NCBI GenBank assembly: GCA_963730365.1
Contig: CAVSRM010000003.1
Location: 310,001-374,000 of the forward strand
Source: Fodinibacter sp963730365
GTDB taxonomy: Bacteria; Actinomycetota; Actinomycetes; Actinomycetales; Dermatophilaceae
Direction: 5' to 3'
DNA length: 64,000 nt
How positions within the stretch are numbered: the stretch's first letter is position 1; each line of letters begins with the position of its first letter. Shown here in pieces: positions 36,700-44,177 of the stretch. The notes beneath the pieces are model-generated. The model was not told the DNA's origin. It ran no database searches and saw only the letters and a program-made list of their open reading frames with translations. A program made the position numbers and the translations under genes.

Positions 36700-37460
36700 G
36701 GAGTGCCCTCCGTCCAGGCCGTGGCGTTGTCGAGACGCTGGGTCAGGTGGTCCACGTACGCCGCGCGCAGCTCCGGTTCGTCCTGCAGGCTCGAGGTCGG
36801 CTCGAGCCATTCCGCGGGTACCAGGTCGACGACGCTCTCGAAGAGGCCTGGGGAGAGGGACTCGGCCATCCGCTCATGCGTCTCGAGCAGGGGGGTGGCG
36901 ACCGATGCCAGGACGTGCCCACTGCCGTCGAAGGGCTGCTCGGCGAACCGCCGCGCGTCCGGAGGCCGGCTGGGCCACGAATGGTGGAACCACAGCGAGG
37001 CGCCGTGGTCGATGGCCCAGGTCCGCCCGTGCCACACCAGGAGGTTCGGGTTCGCCCAGGTGCGGTCGACGTTCGCCGTGAAGGCGTCGAGCCAGAGGAT
37101 GGCACCGGCATCCTCTGGTGACGGCGGACGAGACCCGTCGTAGCCGAACGACCCCGGAAGGAAGTCGATACCCAGGTTGTGGCCGGGGCTCGCCGTCAGC
37201 AGGTCCTGCACCTCCTCGTCCGCCTCGTAGCGGGCGATCGCGGTCGGCATGTCCACGACCGCCAGCCTCGGCGTCGGGATGTCGAGCCGGCGCGCGATCT
37301 CACCGACGATCACCTCCGCCACCAGGACCTTGAGTCCCTGGCCGGCACCGGAGAACTTGACGACGTACGTGCCCAGGTCGTCGGCCTCCACGAGGCCAGG
37401 TAGGGACCCCCCTTCGCGCAGTGGCGTGAGGAAGCGGGTCGCGGTCACCATCTCGAGCAC
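36696..37460 (-). CDS. HipA-like kinase-domain protein
   Basis: 254 residues. Visible motifs are YVVKFSGAGQG (ATP-binding Lys), ANVDRTWANPNLLV (catalytic Asp and Asn) and WAIDHGASLWF (metal-binding Asp in a DFG-like position), followed by a helical tail. It is much shorter than HipA (about 440 residues) and lacks HipA's N-terminal domain, matching the stand-alone HipA-like family. GTG 37460 is chosen because TAGCCT on the minus strand (37472-37467) ends 6 bases upstream; ATG 37451 is an alternative. It is coupled to the DUF3037 gene and divergent from a Ser/Thr kinase. The phosphorylation target is unknown. Confidence 0.8.
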   Translation of the reverse strand: MLEMVTATRFLTPLREGGSLPGLVEADDLGTYVVKFSGAGQGLKVLVAEVIVGEIARRLDIPTPRLAVVDMPTAIARYEADEEVQDLLTASPGHNLGIDFLPGSFGYDGSRPPSPEDAGAILWLDAFTANVDRTWANPNLLVWHGRTWAIDHGASLWFHHSWPSRPPDARRFAEQPFDGSGHVLASVATPLLETHERMAESLSPGLFESVVDLVPAEWLEPTSSLQDEPELRAAYVDHLTQRLDNATAWTEGTP

Positions 37461-37466
37461 GTCGTC

Positions 37467-37489
37467 AGGCTACGCGAGGCCACTAGGGT
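37467..37489. promoter_or_regulatory. Back-to-back leaderless promoters for the HipA-like and Ser/Thr kinase genes
   Basis: TAGCCT on the minus strand (37472-37467) serves GTG 37460. TAGGGT on the plus strand (37484-37489) serves GTG 37497. The two -10 boxes are only 11 bp apart. Confidence 0.65.
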
Positions 37490-37496
37490 GGCGGGG

Positions 37497-38933
37497 GTGA
37501 GCAGCGAGCAACGTCGTCTGGCAGACCGCTACGTCCTCGATGCCCCCATCGGGCGCGGGGGCATGGGCCAGGTCTGGCGGGGCACGGATCTCGTCCTCGG
37601 ACGAGAGGTGGCCATCAAGACCATCGACCTCAAGGGCGTCCCGGACGAGAACGCCGCGGTGCGCTTCGAGCGCGAGGCCCGGGTCACGGCGGGGATGAGC
37701 CACCCCGGAGTCGTCACGGTCCACGACAGCGGTGTGGAGGACGACACGGCCTTCCTCGTCATGGAGCTCCTCCCGGGGCCGAGCCTGGCCGAGCGGGTCG
37801 CCGACGGCGACGTGACCGTTGAGGAGGTCGTCGACGTCGGTCGTCAGGTCGCCTCGGCGCTCGAGGCGGCCCATGCCCGCGGCCTGGTGCACCGTGACAT
37901 CAAACCGGCGAACATCATGTACGCCGCAGACGGTCGGGTGCGGGTGCTGGACTTCGGCATCACCCAGCTAGCGGACACGACAGGCGCCCACGCCCTGACG
38001 GCCACGCACACGGTCATGGGGACGGCCGAGTACCTCGCCCCCGAACAGGCTCTGGGCGGACGCGTCGACGGTCGAGCGGACCTCTACGCCCTCGGCTGCG
38101 TGCTGTACGCCCTGCTCGTCGGGCAGCCCCCGTTCCGGGGAGCGACCCCGGTCGCCACGATGATGATGCACGCGAACGACCCCGTGCCCGACCTACGCGA
38201 GGCCCGGCCCGACACGCCGAGCTGGCTCGTCGGCCTCATCGACGGGCTGCTGGCGAAGAGTCCCGAGGATCGACCGGCGGGGGCCGGCGCCGTCGTGAGC
38301 TCGCTGGCGACCCATGAGGCTCCGCTCGTGGCACCCACGGCCCGGATGGAGCCGCTGCCGCCGCCTGCCCCAGTCCCGGTCCCGGTCACGCCGCCCCCTG
38401 CTCCCCAGCCGGAGGCGCGTGGAACGTCGTGGCCCTTGGTGGTCCTCGCCATCGTCGCCGTCGTCGCCCTGGCCCTGCTCGGGTGGAACCTCTTCGCGCA
38501 GAACGCCGCAGACCCTGAGAGCTCGCCAACTCCGTCCGTCTCCGACGTTGTGACGACGGAGGCTCCGCCCACGACGGAGGCGCCACCCACGACGGCGGCA
38601 CCGACGCCGACGCCGACGCCCAGCCCGTCGCCGACCGTGGACCCGGGCCAGGACGTCACCGACGCCGTCACCGCCCTGTCGGACTCCGTCGCGACCTTGC
38701 AGGAGGCCGGAACCCTGGCCCCCGCCGCCGCGAGCTCCCTGGACAACGGCCTGCGACAGATCACCAGGGCAGTGGATGACGCCGATGCCGACGCGGTGCG
38801 ATCCGAGACGACCGCGTTCGTCGACACCTACGACCAGGGGGTGCAGGACGGCGACATCTCCCCGGAGGCGTCAGCAGAGCTCGACCCCCTGGTCGCCGAC
38901 CTCACCGACGCCGTCGACGCCTGGGACGGCTGA
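37497..38933 (+). CDS. Transmembrane Ser/Thr protein kinase (PASTA-less, PknB-like)
   Basis: 478 residues. The kinase domain (about 12-275) is complete: GRGGMGQVW glycine loop, K41 in VAIKTID, catalytic D134 in HRDIKPANI, metal-binding D152 in DFGI, and GTAEYLAPEQ. A Pro-rich linker leads to one TM helix (about 311-332). Outside are a Thr/Pro-rich stalk (TTEAPPTTEAPPTT, then TPTPTPSPSP) and a roughly 100-residue helical domain without PASTA repeats. The cytoplasmic kinase would be regulated by the extracellular helical domain; its signal is unknown. GTG 37497 is preferred to GTG 37488 because TAGGGT ends 7 bases upstream. Strong terminator follows. Confidence 0.9.
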   Translation: MSSEQRRLADRYVLDAPIGRGGMGQVWRGTDLVLGREVAIKTIDLKGVPDENAAVRFEREARVTAGMSHPGVVTVHDSGVEDDTAFLVMELLPGPSLAERVADGDVTVEEVVDVGRQVASALEAAHARGLVHRDIKPANIMYAADGRVRVLDFGITQLADTTGAHALTATHTVMGTAEYLAPEQALGGRVDGRADLYALGCVLYALLVGQPPFRGATPVATMMMHANDPVPDLREARPDTPSWLVGLIDGLLAKSPEDRPAGAGAVVSSLATHEAPLVAPTARMEPLPPPAPVPVPVTPPPAPQPEARGTSWPLVVLAIVAVVALALLGWNLFAQNAADPESSPTPSVSDVVTTEAPPTTEAPPTTAAPTPTPTPSPSPTVDPGQDVTDAVTALSDSVATLQEAGTLAPAAASSLDNGLRQITRAVDDADADAVRSETTAFVDTYDQGVQDGDISPEASAELDPLVADLTDAVDAWDG

Positions 38934-38953
38934 GACCGGGCTGACCGGATGAC

Positions 38954-38987
38954 GAAGGCCCCGCAACCATGTCGGTTCGGGGCCTTC
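38954..38987. terminator. Strong hairpin terminator, probably bidirectional
   Basis: GAAGGCCCCG (38954-38963) pairs perfectly with CGGGGCCTTC (38978-38987), and AACC/GGTT extends the stem inward. It lies between the kinase gene (plus strand) and tRNA-Leu (minus strand) and is positioned to terminate both. Confidence 0.85.
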
Positions 38988-38991
38988 TCCG

Positions 38992-39080
38992 TGGTGTCCG
39001 AGGGGGGACTTGAACCCCCATGCCCGATAAAGGGCACTAGCACCTCAAGCTAGCGCGTCTGCCAATTCCGCCACCCGGAC
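38992..39080 (-). tRNA. tRNA-Leu (anticodon GAG) with encoded CCA
   Basis: The minus strand folds as a class II tRNA. Acceptor GTCCGGG pairs with CTCGGAC (one G-U). The anticodon stem CTAGC/GCTAG has loop TTGAGGT, giving anticodon GAG for CUC/CUU. The long variable arm is TGCCC/GGGCA and the T arm GGGGG/CCCCC with loop TTCAAGT. Discriminator A and CCA are encoded at 38995-38992. A -10-like TATCGT lies upstream on the minus strand (39131-39126). Confidence 0.95.
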
Positions 39081-39125
39081 GAGTGCTGCGGGTCGACCCA
39101 GAGGAGGGCCGTCCTGCGACCCGGA

Positions 39126-39153
39126 ACGATACACGGTTCCTGACCCGGAACCG
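39126..39153. promoter_or_regulatory. tRNA-Leu -10 box and adjacent inverted repeat
   Basis: TATCGT on the minus strand (39131-39126) is a plausible -10 for tRNA-Leu. Just upstream of it, CGGTTCC (39134-39140) and GGAACCG (39147-39153) form a perfect 7-bp inverted repeat with a 6-base spacer, covering the spacer and -35 zone. It could be an operator or a chance dyad. Confidence 0.4.
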
Positions 39154-39225
39154 AAATCCCGCACGACGCGCCCTCGCGCCTGACACTGGGTGGTCCGTCG
39201 ACCCGTCGGCCTAGAGTGGCTGACC

Positions 39226-40551
39226 ATGAGCGAGGCCACCATGAGCGCGGAGGACGAGGTCGTCGGGATCTGCCAGGAGCTGATCCGGATCGACACCACC
39301 AACTACGGCGACGGCACCGGCCCCGGGGAGGCTGAGGCGGCGGCCTACGTCGTCGACCGGCTAAGGGAGGTGGGCTTGGAACCGCAGGTCTTCGAGAGCG
39401 ACCCCGGGCGGGTGAGCGTGGCCGTGCGGATCCCCGGCACCGACCGCCGGCGCGGGGCACTGTGCATCCACGGGCACCTCGACGTCGTCCCCGCGAACGC
39501 CGATGACTGGCAGGTCGACCCCTTCGGTGGCGTCGAGCGGGACGGGTGCCTATGGGGCCGGGGTGCGGTCGACATGAAGGACATGGACGCGATGATCCTG
39601 GCGTGCGTGCGCGACATCGCCCGCACCAGGTCGATGCCCCCGCGCGACCTCGTCGTCGTGTTCTTCGCCGACGAGGAGGCGGGAGGCACAAAGGGATCGC
39701 ACTTCCTCGTCGCCGAGCACCCCGAGGTGTTCGACGGCGTCACCGAGGCGATCAGCGAGGTGGGCGGCTACAGCGTCACGTTCACCGACCGCGACGGGCA
39801 GGAGCGGCGCACCTACCTGCTCCAGACCGCCGAGAAGGGCATCGCCTGGCTGCGGATGACCGCCCACGGACGGGCGGGTCACGGCTCGGTGCCCAACGAC
39901 GAGAACGCCATCGTCCGGCTTGCCGAGGCCATCTCACGGATCGCCGCGCACCCGTGGCCCCGTGAGTACATCCCCTCGGTGCGAACCCTCCTCGACGGCC
40001 TCGCCGAGCTCACCGGCACCGCCTGGACCGACGAGGACCTCGACGAGCTGCTCGACCACCTCGGCGGTGCGCAGGGCTTCGTGCGCGGCACCCTCCAGGA
40101 CACGAGCAACGTGACGATGCTCGACGCCGGCTACAAGCACAACGTCATCCCGCAGCACGCCTCGGCCAACGTCGACTGTCGTTTCCTCCCGGGACACGAG
40201 GACGACCTGATCGCCACCATCCGCGAGCTCGCGGGTGCTCACGTCGAGGTGGAGGTGCTGCACCGGGACATCGCCCTCGACAGCCCCTTCGAGGGCGACC
40301 TCGTCGACGCGATGGTCGCGGCGCTGCGCGCCGAGGACGAGGATGCCGAGGTGCTGCCCTACTGCCTCTCGGGGGGCACCGACAACAAGGCGCTGTCGCT
40401 GCTCGGCATCACCGGCTACGGCTTCGCCCCGCTCCGGCTTCCCGCCGACCTCGACTTCGCCCCGATGTTCCACGGCATCGACGAACGGGTGCCGACCGAG
40501 TCACTCCGCTTCGGGACCCGCGTCCTGCGACGCCTCATCGACACCTGCTGA
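39226..40551 (+). CDS. M20-family metallopeptidase / deacylase
   Basis: 441 residues. M20 dizinc ligands are visible: H84 in HGHLDVVP, D116 in GAVDMKD, E150-E151 in ADEEAGG and a C-terminal His in FHGIDERVP. The lid domain lies at about 200-310 (GRAGHGSVPNDENA). The family hydrolyses amide bonds in dipeptides, N-acyl amino acids or DapE/ArgE-type substrates; the exact one cannot be told. It is full length. Start ATG 39226 is chosen because TAGAGT (39212-39217) ends 8 bases upstream (leaderless); ATG 39241 is a weaker alternative. It converges on the DUF5703 gene 35 bp away. Confidence 0.88.
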   Translation: MSEATMSAEDEVVGICQELIRIDTTNYGDGTGPGEAEAAAYVVDRLREVGLEPQVFESDPGRVSVAVRIPGTDRRRGALCIHGHLDVVPANADDWQVDPFGGVERDGCLWGRGAVDMKDMDAMILACVRDIARTRSMPPRDLVVVFFADEEAGGTKGSHFLVAEHPEVFDGVTEAISEVGGYSVTFTDRDGQERRTYLLQTAEKGIAWLRMTAHGRAGHGSVPNDENAIVRLAEAISRIAAHPWPREYIPSVRTLLDGLAELTGTAWTDEDLDELLDHLGGAQGFVRGTLQDTSNVTMLDAGYKHNVIPQHASANVDCRFLPGHEDDLIATIRELAGAHVEVEVLHRDIALDSPFEGDLVDAMVAALRAEDEDAEVLPYCLSGGTDNKALSLLGITGYGFAPLRLPADLDFAPMFHGIDERVPTESLRFGTRVLRRLIDTC

Positions 40552-40586
40552 CCAGCCCCTCGGGGACGCCGCGGGCCCGGACGTCG

Positions 40587-40784
40587 TCAGACCGCGCGGC
40601 TGAGGCTCCGCCGCGGCCTGATGATGCGGCGGCGGAGCCAGGTGCGGGTGCGCCCGCCGACGTAGGTGCGGGTGCGCTCCAGCTCCCAACGACCGTACTC
40701 CGCGTGCTCGGTGAGGGCCCGACGGATCGTGGTCCGGTCGGTGTCGCGTCCGAAGGACAGAACCAGGTACTCGTACTCCACCAC
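40587..40784 (-). CDS. DUF5703 family small basic protein
   Basis: About 65 residues: EYEYLVLSFGRDTDRTTIRRAL, then ELERTRTYVGGRTRTWLRRRIIRPRR. I recognise this as the actinobacterial DUF5703 type, of unknown function. The C-terminal half is very rich in Arg. Start is uncertain: GTG 40784 lies 6 bases after a -10-like CAGAAT (minus strand 40796-40791), while GTG 40790 and 40781 are in frame too. It is transcribed divergently from an Asp-rich gene 38 bp away; a basic protein opposite an acidic one could mean they interact, which is speculation. Confidence 0.65.
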   Translation of the reverse strand: MVEYEYLVLSFGRDTDRTTIRRALTEHAEYGRWELERTRTYVGGRTRTWLRRRIIRPRRSLSRAV

Positions 40785-40790
40785 GACCAC

Positions 40791-40814
40791 ATTCTGCGAC
40801 AGGACCGGTACGGT
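40791..40814. promoter_or_regulatory. Back-to-back promoters for the DUF5703 and poly-Asp genes
   Basis: CAGAAT on the minus strand (40796-40791) precedes GTG 40784 by 6 bases. TACGGT on the plus strand (40809-40814) precedes ATG 40822 by 7 bases. The boxes are 12 bp apart. Confidence 0.5.
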
Positions 40815-40821
40815 CTCCATC

Positions 40822-41196
40822 ATGAGCGCCGACCCGCGTGCCGCCCTGTCCCAGCTCTTCACCGCGTTCGAGCGCCACCTCGAGGCCAGCAGCAGCAGGC
40901 ACGGTGACGACGACCCGACGGTCATCGCGACCTATGAGGACCTCGCAGACGCCTTCGAGGCCTACGACGGCGCCCTCTACGACGCCTACGGGGAGATGAC
41001 CCCGCTCGACATCTACACCGGCGACGAGGCCTCCGGCGACGACGACGACGGGATGGGTGACCACGACGACGAGGACGGCGACGACGCACGGCTCTACTCG
41101 GGCTTCGATGACGACCTCGACTTCGACGACGACTCGGATGACGACGACTCGGATGACGCCGGCGCCGATGCCGCCGAAGGAGCCGACGGGCGCTGA
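40822..41196 (+). CDS. Small, very acidic protein of unknown function
   Basis: 124 residues. The N-terminal 60 residues look helical (LSQLFTAFERHLEA, then YEDLADAFEAYDGALYDAYGEM). From about residue 70 the chain is dominated by Asp (GDDDDGMGDHDDEDGDD, then DDDLDFDDDSDDDDSDD) and is surely disordered. Start ATG 40822 follows TACGGT by 7 bases (leaderless). I cannot assign a function; the acidic tail could bind divalent cations or a basic partner such as the divergent DUF5703 product. It converges on the aldo/keto reductase gene with a 7-bp gap. Confidence 0.75.
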   Translation: MSADPRAALSQLFTAFERHLEASSSRHGDDDPTVIATYEDLADAFEAYDGALYDAYGEMTPLDIYTGDEASGDDDDGMGDHDDEDGDDARLYSGFDDDLDFDDDSDDDDSDDAGADAAEGADGR

Positions 41197-41203
41197 GCAG
41201 TCC

Positions 41204-42148
41204 TCAGCCGTGCTCGGTGGACACCTCGTCGAGCGCGGCGACGATCTGCTCCGGCAGCTCCAGGTCCTCCGACGCCACCAGGGTCGCGAGCTGCTGGGGC
41301 GTGCGGGGACCGATGATCGGTGCCGCAACGCCGGGGCGGTCCCGGACCCAGGCCAGGGCCACGACGGCGGGTGCGACCCCCAAGCCCGTCGCCGCCGTGC
41401 GCACCGCCTCCACGACGCCTCGAGTGTGGTCTCCCACGTGTCGCCCGGCGAAGCCGGCGAACTCCTCGGAGGCAAGCCGTGAGTCCGCGGCCACCGTCGT
41501 CCGGTAGCGCCCGGCGAGGACCCCACGGCCCAGCGGGGACCACGGCAGCAGCCCGAATCCCAGCGCGGCCGCGGCGGCGGTGAGCTCGTGCTCGGGCGCG
41601 CGCGCGACGAGGCTGAGCTCCACCGAGTTCGCGACCATCGGCACACCCGCAGACGCCAGCAGGGACATGGTGCGGGCCGCCTGCCACCCCACGTGGTTCG
41701 ACACCCCGACGTAGCGGGCCCGGCCGGTCTGCACCGCCCAGACGAGCGCACTGACGGTCTCCTCGATGGGGGTGTGCTCGTCCCACGTGTGGGCCAGCCA
41801 GACATCCACGTGGTCGGTGCGCAGCCGGCGCAGCGACAGGTCGAGCTGAGCCATCATCGCCCGCCGCGAGCAGTCGACGACGCGTGAACCCGTGGCCCGG
41901 CTGATCCCCGACTTCGTCATCAGGACCATCTCGTCCCGGTCAGGACCGGCCAGGAGGTCGCCGACCAGCTCCTCCGCCGCACCGCCGGCATACCCGTGGG
42001 CGGTGTCGATGAGCGTTCCCCCGGCCTCCCGGAATGCCGTGAGCAGTTCGGCGGCGTCCTCGGGGGAGGTACGGGTGCCCCAGGCCATCGTGCCGAGCGC
42101 GAGCCGGGACACGGACAGCCCGGAGGCCCCGAGGCGGCGGGTCTGCAT
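41204..42148 (-). CDS. Aldo/keto reductase
   Basis: 314 residues, the normal single (beta/alpha)8 barrel. The catalytic tetrad is D48, Y53, K79 and H120 (LIDTAHGYAGG, LMTKSG, WLAHTWD). YVGVSNH and GLLPWSPLGRGVLAGRY are typical, and PIIGPRTPQQL binds the NADP phosphate. It is a cytosolic NADPH-dependent oxidoreductase of aldehydes or ketones; substrate unknown. ATG 42148 lies 6 bases after TAGGGT on the minus strand (42160-42155). It is divergent from an LLM oxidoreductase gene. Confidence 0.9.
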   Translation of the reverse strand: MQTRRLGASGLSVSRLALGTMAWGTRTSPEDAAELLTAFREAGGTLIDTAHGYAGGAAEELVGDLLAGPDRDEMVLMTKSGISRATGSRVVDCSRRAMMAQLDLSLRRLRTDHVDVWLAHTWDEHTPIEETVSALVWAVQTGRARYVGVSNHVGWQAARTMSLLASAGVPMVANSVELSLVARAPEHELTAAAAALGFGLLPWSPLGRGVLAGRYRTTVAADSRLASEEFAGFAGRHVGDHTRGVVEAVRTAATGLGVAPAVVALAWVRDRPGVAAPIIGPRTPQQLATLVASEDLELPEQIVAALDEVSTEHG

Positions 42149-42154
42149 GTCGGG

Positions 42155-42182
42155 ACCCTATCGGCAGCCGGGTGGATAGGTT
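42155..42182. promoter_or_regulatory. Back-to-back leaderless promoters for the aldo/keto reductase and LLM oxidoreductase
   Basis: TAGGGT (minus, 42160-42155) and TAGGTT (plus, 42177-42182) are 16 bp apart and lie 6 and 7 bases from ATG 42148 and ATG 42190. Confidence 0.65.
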
Positions 42183-42189
42183 GGGCGAC

Positions 42190-43245
42190 ATGCGACTCGC
42201 GATCAGCTGCGGCTATGCCGGTATGGGCCTGGGGACGAGCACCGTGGACCTCGTCCGCGAGGGGGAGGGGCTCGGCTACTCCGTGGCCTGGGTCGCCGAG
42301 GCCTACGGCTCGGACGCGCCGACGGTGCTGGCCTGGTTGGGTGCGAGCACCAGCAGGATCGGCCTCGGGGCGGGCATCATGCAGATCCCCGCGCGAACAC
42401 CGGCGATGACGGCGATGACGGCGGCGACCCTGGACTCCCTCTCGGGCGGGCGCTTCGTCCTCGGGCTCGGCGTCTCGGGCCCGCAGGTGAGCGAGGGGTG
42501 GCACGGGGTGGCCTTCGCGAGCCCGCTGGCCCGCACCCGCGAGTACGTCGAGATCGTGCGGATGGCGTTGCGCCGCGAGCCCGTCCAGCATGACGGGGAG
42601 CACTTCACACTGCCCCTGCCGGACGGACCGGGTAAGCCCTTGCGGCTGACCATCCGCCCGCCGCGCCCTGACCTGCCGATCTACCTCGCTGCGGTCGGCC
42701 CCCGCAACCTGCGCCTCGCCGGAGAGGTCGCCGACGGGTGGCTCGCGGTCTTCCTCTCGCCCGAGCACAGCGCCGACCAGTTCGAGGCGGTGCGCGCCGG
42801 GCGCGCCGCCGTCGGTGCGGGAGACCCGTCCGACCCGATGTCGGGCTTCGACACGGTCGCGACCGTGCCCGTCTGCATCAGTGACGACCTCGAGGCCGCC
42901 CGGGCCGCGGTCGCGGGGTACACCGCGCTCTACATCGGGGGGATGGGGAGCCGGAAGCAGAACTTCTACAACGCGCTCGCCCGCAGGATGGGGTTCGACG
43001 AGGCGGCCGACGAGATCCAGGAGCTCTACCTCGCGGGCCGCCCCCGGGACGCCGCCGCCGCGGTGCCCTTCGACCTGGTCGACCAGACCGCCCTCATCGG
43101 ACCGGTCGACCGGATCGCGGAGCGGGTGGGTCGGTATGCCGACGCGGGGGTCACGACGCTGAGCGTCGCGGCGTACGGGTCCACGCCCGAGGAACAGCTC
43201 GCCGTGCTGCGCGCCATGGCCGAGGTCGTGCCGCAGGACGCCTAG
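42190..43245 (+). CDS. LLM-class F420-dependent oxidoreductase
   Basis: 351 residues. It has the luciferase-like TIM-barrel features of F420-dependent enzymes: RLAISCGYAGMG, IGLGAGIMQIPARTPAMTAM, GGRFVLGLGVSGPQVSEGWHG and PIYLAAVGPRNLRLAGEVADGW. The C-terminal part includes the usual VDRIAERVGRYADAGVTTLSV. It would use reduced F420 (or FMN) in a redox reaction; substrate unknown. ATG 42190 follows TAGGTT by 7 bases. Its TAG stop (43243-43245) also forms the start of the uppP -10 box. Confidence 0.88.
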   Translation: MRLAISCGYAGMGLGTSTVDLVREGEGLGYSVAWVAEAYGSDAPTVLAWLGASTSRIGLGAGIMQIPARTPAMTAMTAATLDSLSGGRFVLGLGVSGPQVSEGWHGVAFASPLARTREYVEIVRMALRREPVQHDGEHFTLPLPDGPGKPLRLTIRPPRPDLPIYLAAVGPRNLRLAGEVADGWLAVFLSPEHSADQFEAVRAGRAAVGAGDPSDPMSGFDTVATVPVCISDDLEAARAAVAGYTALYIGGMGSRKQNFYNALARRMGFDEAADEIQELYLAGRPRDAAAAVPFDLVDQTALIGPVDRIAERVGRYADAGVTTLSVAAYGSTPEEQLAVLRAMAEVVPQDA

Positions 43246-43256
43246 GCTATGGGCTC

Positions 43257-44120
43257 GTGCCCGTCGAACTGAGCTACTTCCAGGCCGTCATCCTCGGCAT
43301 CGTCGAGGGATTCACCGAGTTCCTGCCGGTCTCCTCCACCGGCCACCTGACGATCACCGAGCAGCTCCTCGGCCTGCCCGTGGACGCCCCGGCGGTCACG
43401 GCGTACACGGCCATCATCCAGATCGGCGCGATCGTCGCGACGTTCATCTACTTCGCCCACAAGATCGCCGGGCTCTTCATGGCGTGGGTACGGGGGATCC
43501 GCGACCCCGCAGCCCGGGCGAACCCCACCTACCGGCTGGCCTGGGTGGTCATCGTGGGGTCCATCCCGGTCGGGATCGTGGGCTTCCTGCTGAGGGACGT
43601 CATCTCCGGCCCGCTGCGCAGCCTGTGGGTGGTCGCGGCGGCCCTCATCCTGTGGAGCATCGTCATCTGGGTCGCCGAGCAGCGCCACGACATCCTGGAG
43701 GCGGAGGGTGAGCAGCGCGGCGAGGACGCCATCACCATCAAGGACGCCGTCATCATCGGGCTCGTCCAGTGCTTCTCCCTGATCCCGGGGGTGTCCCGAT
43801 CGGGGGCCACGATCTCCGCGGGCCTCATGCGGGGCATCGACCGCGTCTCCGCCACCGAGCTCTCGTTCTTCATGGCCATCCCCGCCCTCACGGCCGCGGG
43901 CATCTTCCAGGCACTGGAGGAGAAGGACAATCTCGCCACCCTGGGCCTCGGGCAGATGGTCGTCGGCATCGCGGTGGCGTTCGTGACCGCCTACGCCTCC
44001 ATCGCCTGGCTGCTGCGCTTCGTGGCGACGAACTCGCTGCGTCCCTTCATCTGGTACCGCGTCGGACTCGGCATCCTCCTGGCCATTCTCCTGGCGACCG
44101 GCGTGCTCAGCGCGACCTGA
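43257..44120 (+). CDS. uppP: Undecaprenyl-diphosphatase UppP (BacA)
   Basis: 287 residues with about eight membrane helices. The two family motifs are present: VEGFTEFLPVSSTGH (residues 16-30, catalytic Glu17 and Glu21 with Ser) and IPGVSRSGAT (about 176-185, catalytic Arg). It dephosphorylates undecaprenyl diphosphate to recycle the lipid carrier for peptidoglycan and wall polymers and confers bacitracin resistance when abundant. GTG 43257 lies 8 bases after TAGGCT (43243-43248), whose TAG is the stop codon of the preceding gene. Converges with corA, 57 bp apart. Confidence 0.95.
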   Translation: MPVELSYFQAVILGIVEGFTEFLPVSSTGHLTITEQLLGLPVDAPAVTAYTAIIQIGAIVATFIYFAHKIAGLFMAWVRGIRDPAARANPTYRLAWVVIVGSIPVGIVGFLLRDVISGPLRSLWVVAAALILWSIVIWVAEQRHDILEAEGEQRGEDAITIKDAVIIGLVQCFSLIPGVSRSGATISAGLMRGIDRVSATELSFFMAIPALTAAGIFQALEEKDNLATLGLGQMVVGIAVAFVTAYASIAWLLRFVATNSLRPFIWYRVGLGILLAILLATGVLSAT

Positions 44121-44177
44121 CGCGACCGACCACGAGGACGAGACCCACCTCGGGGACGGGGACGACCGCCGGCCGGC

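Noticed and set aside
37488..37496. Earlier GTG start (37488) for the Ser/Thr kinase
   Set aside because: That GTG overlaps the TAGGGT -10 box, so it would lie upstream of transcription; GTG 37497 has the normal 7-base distance.
41204..41805. Small plus- and minus-frame peptides with Arg-rich composition inside the aldo/keto reductase
   Set aside because: They are frame shadows; the reductase has an intact catalytic tetrad and a clear leaderless start.
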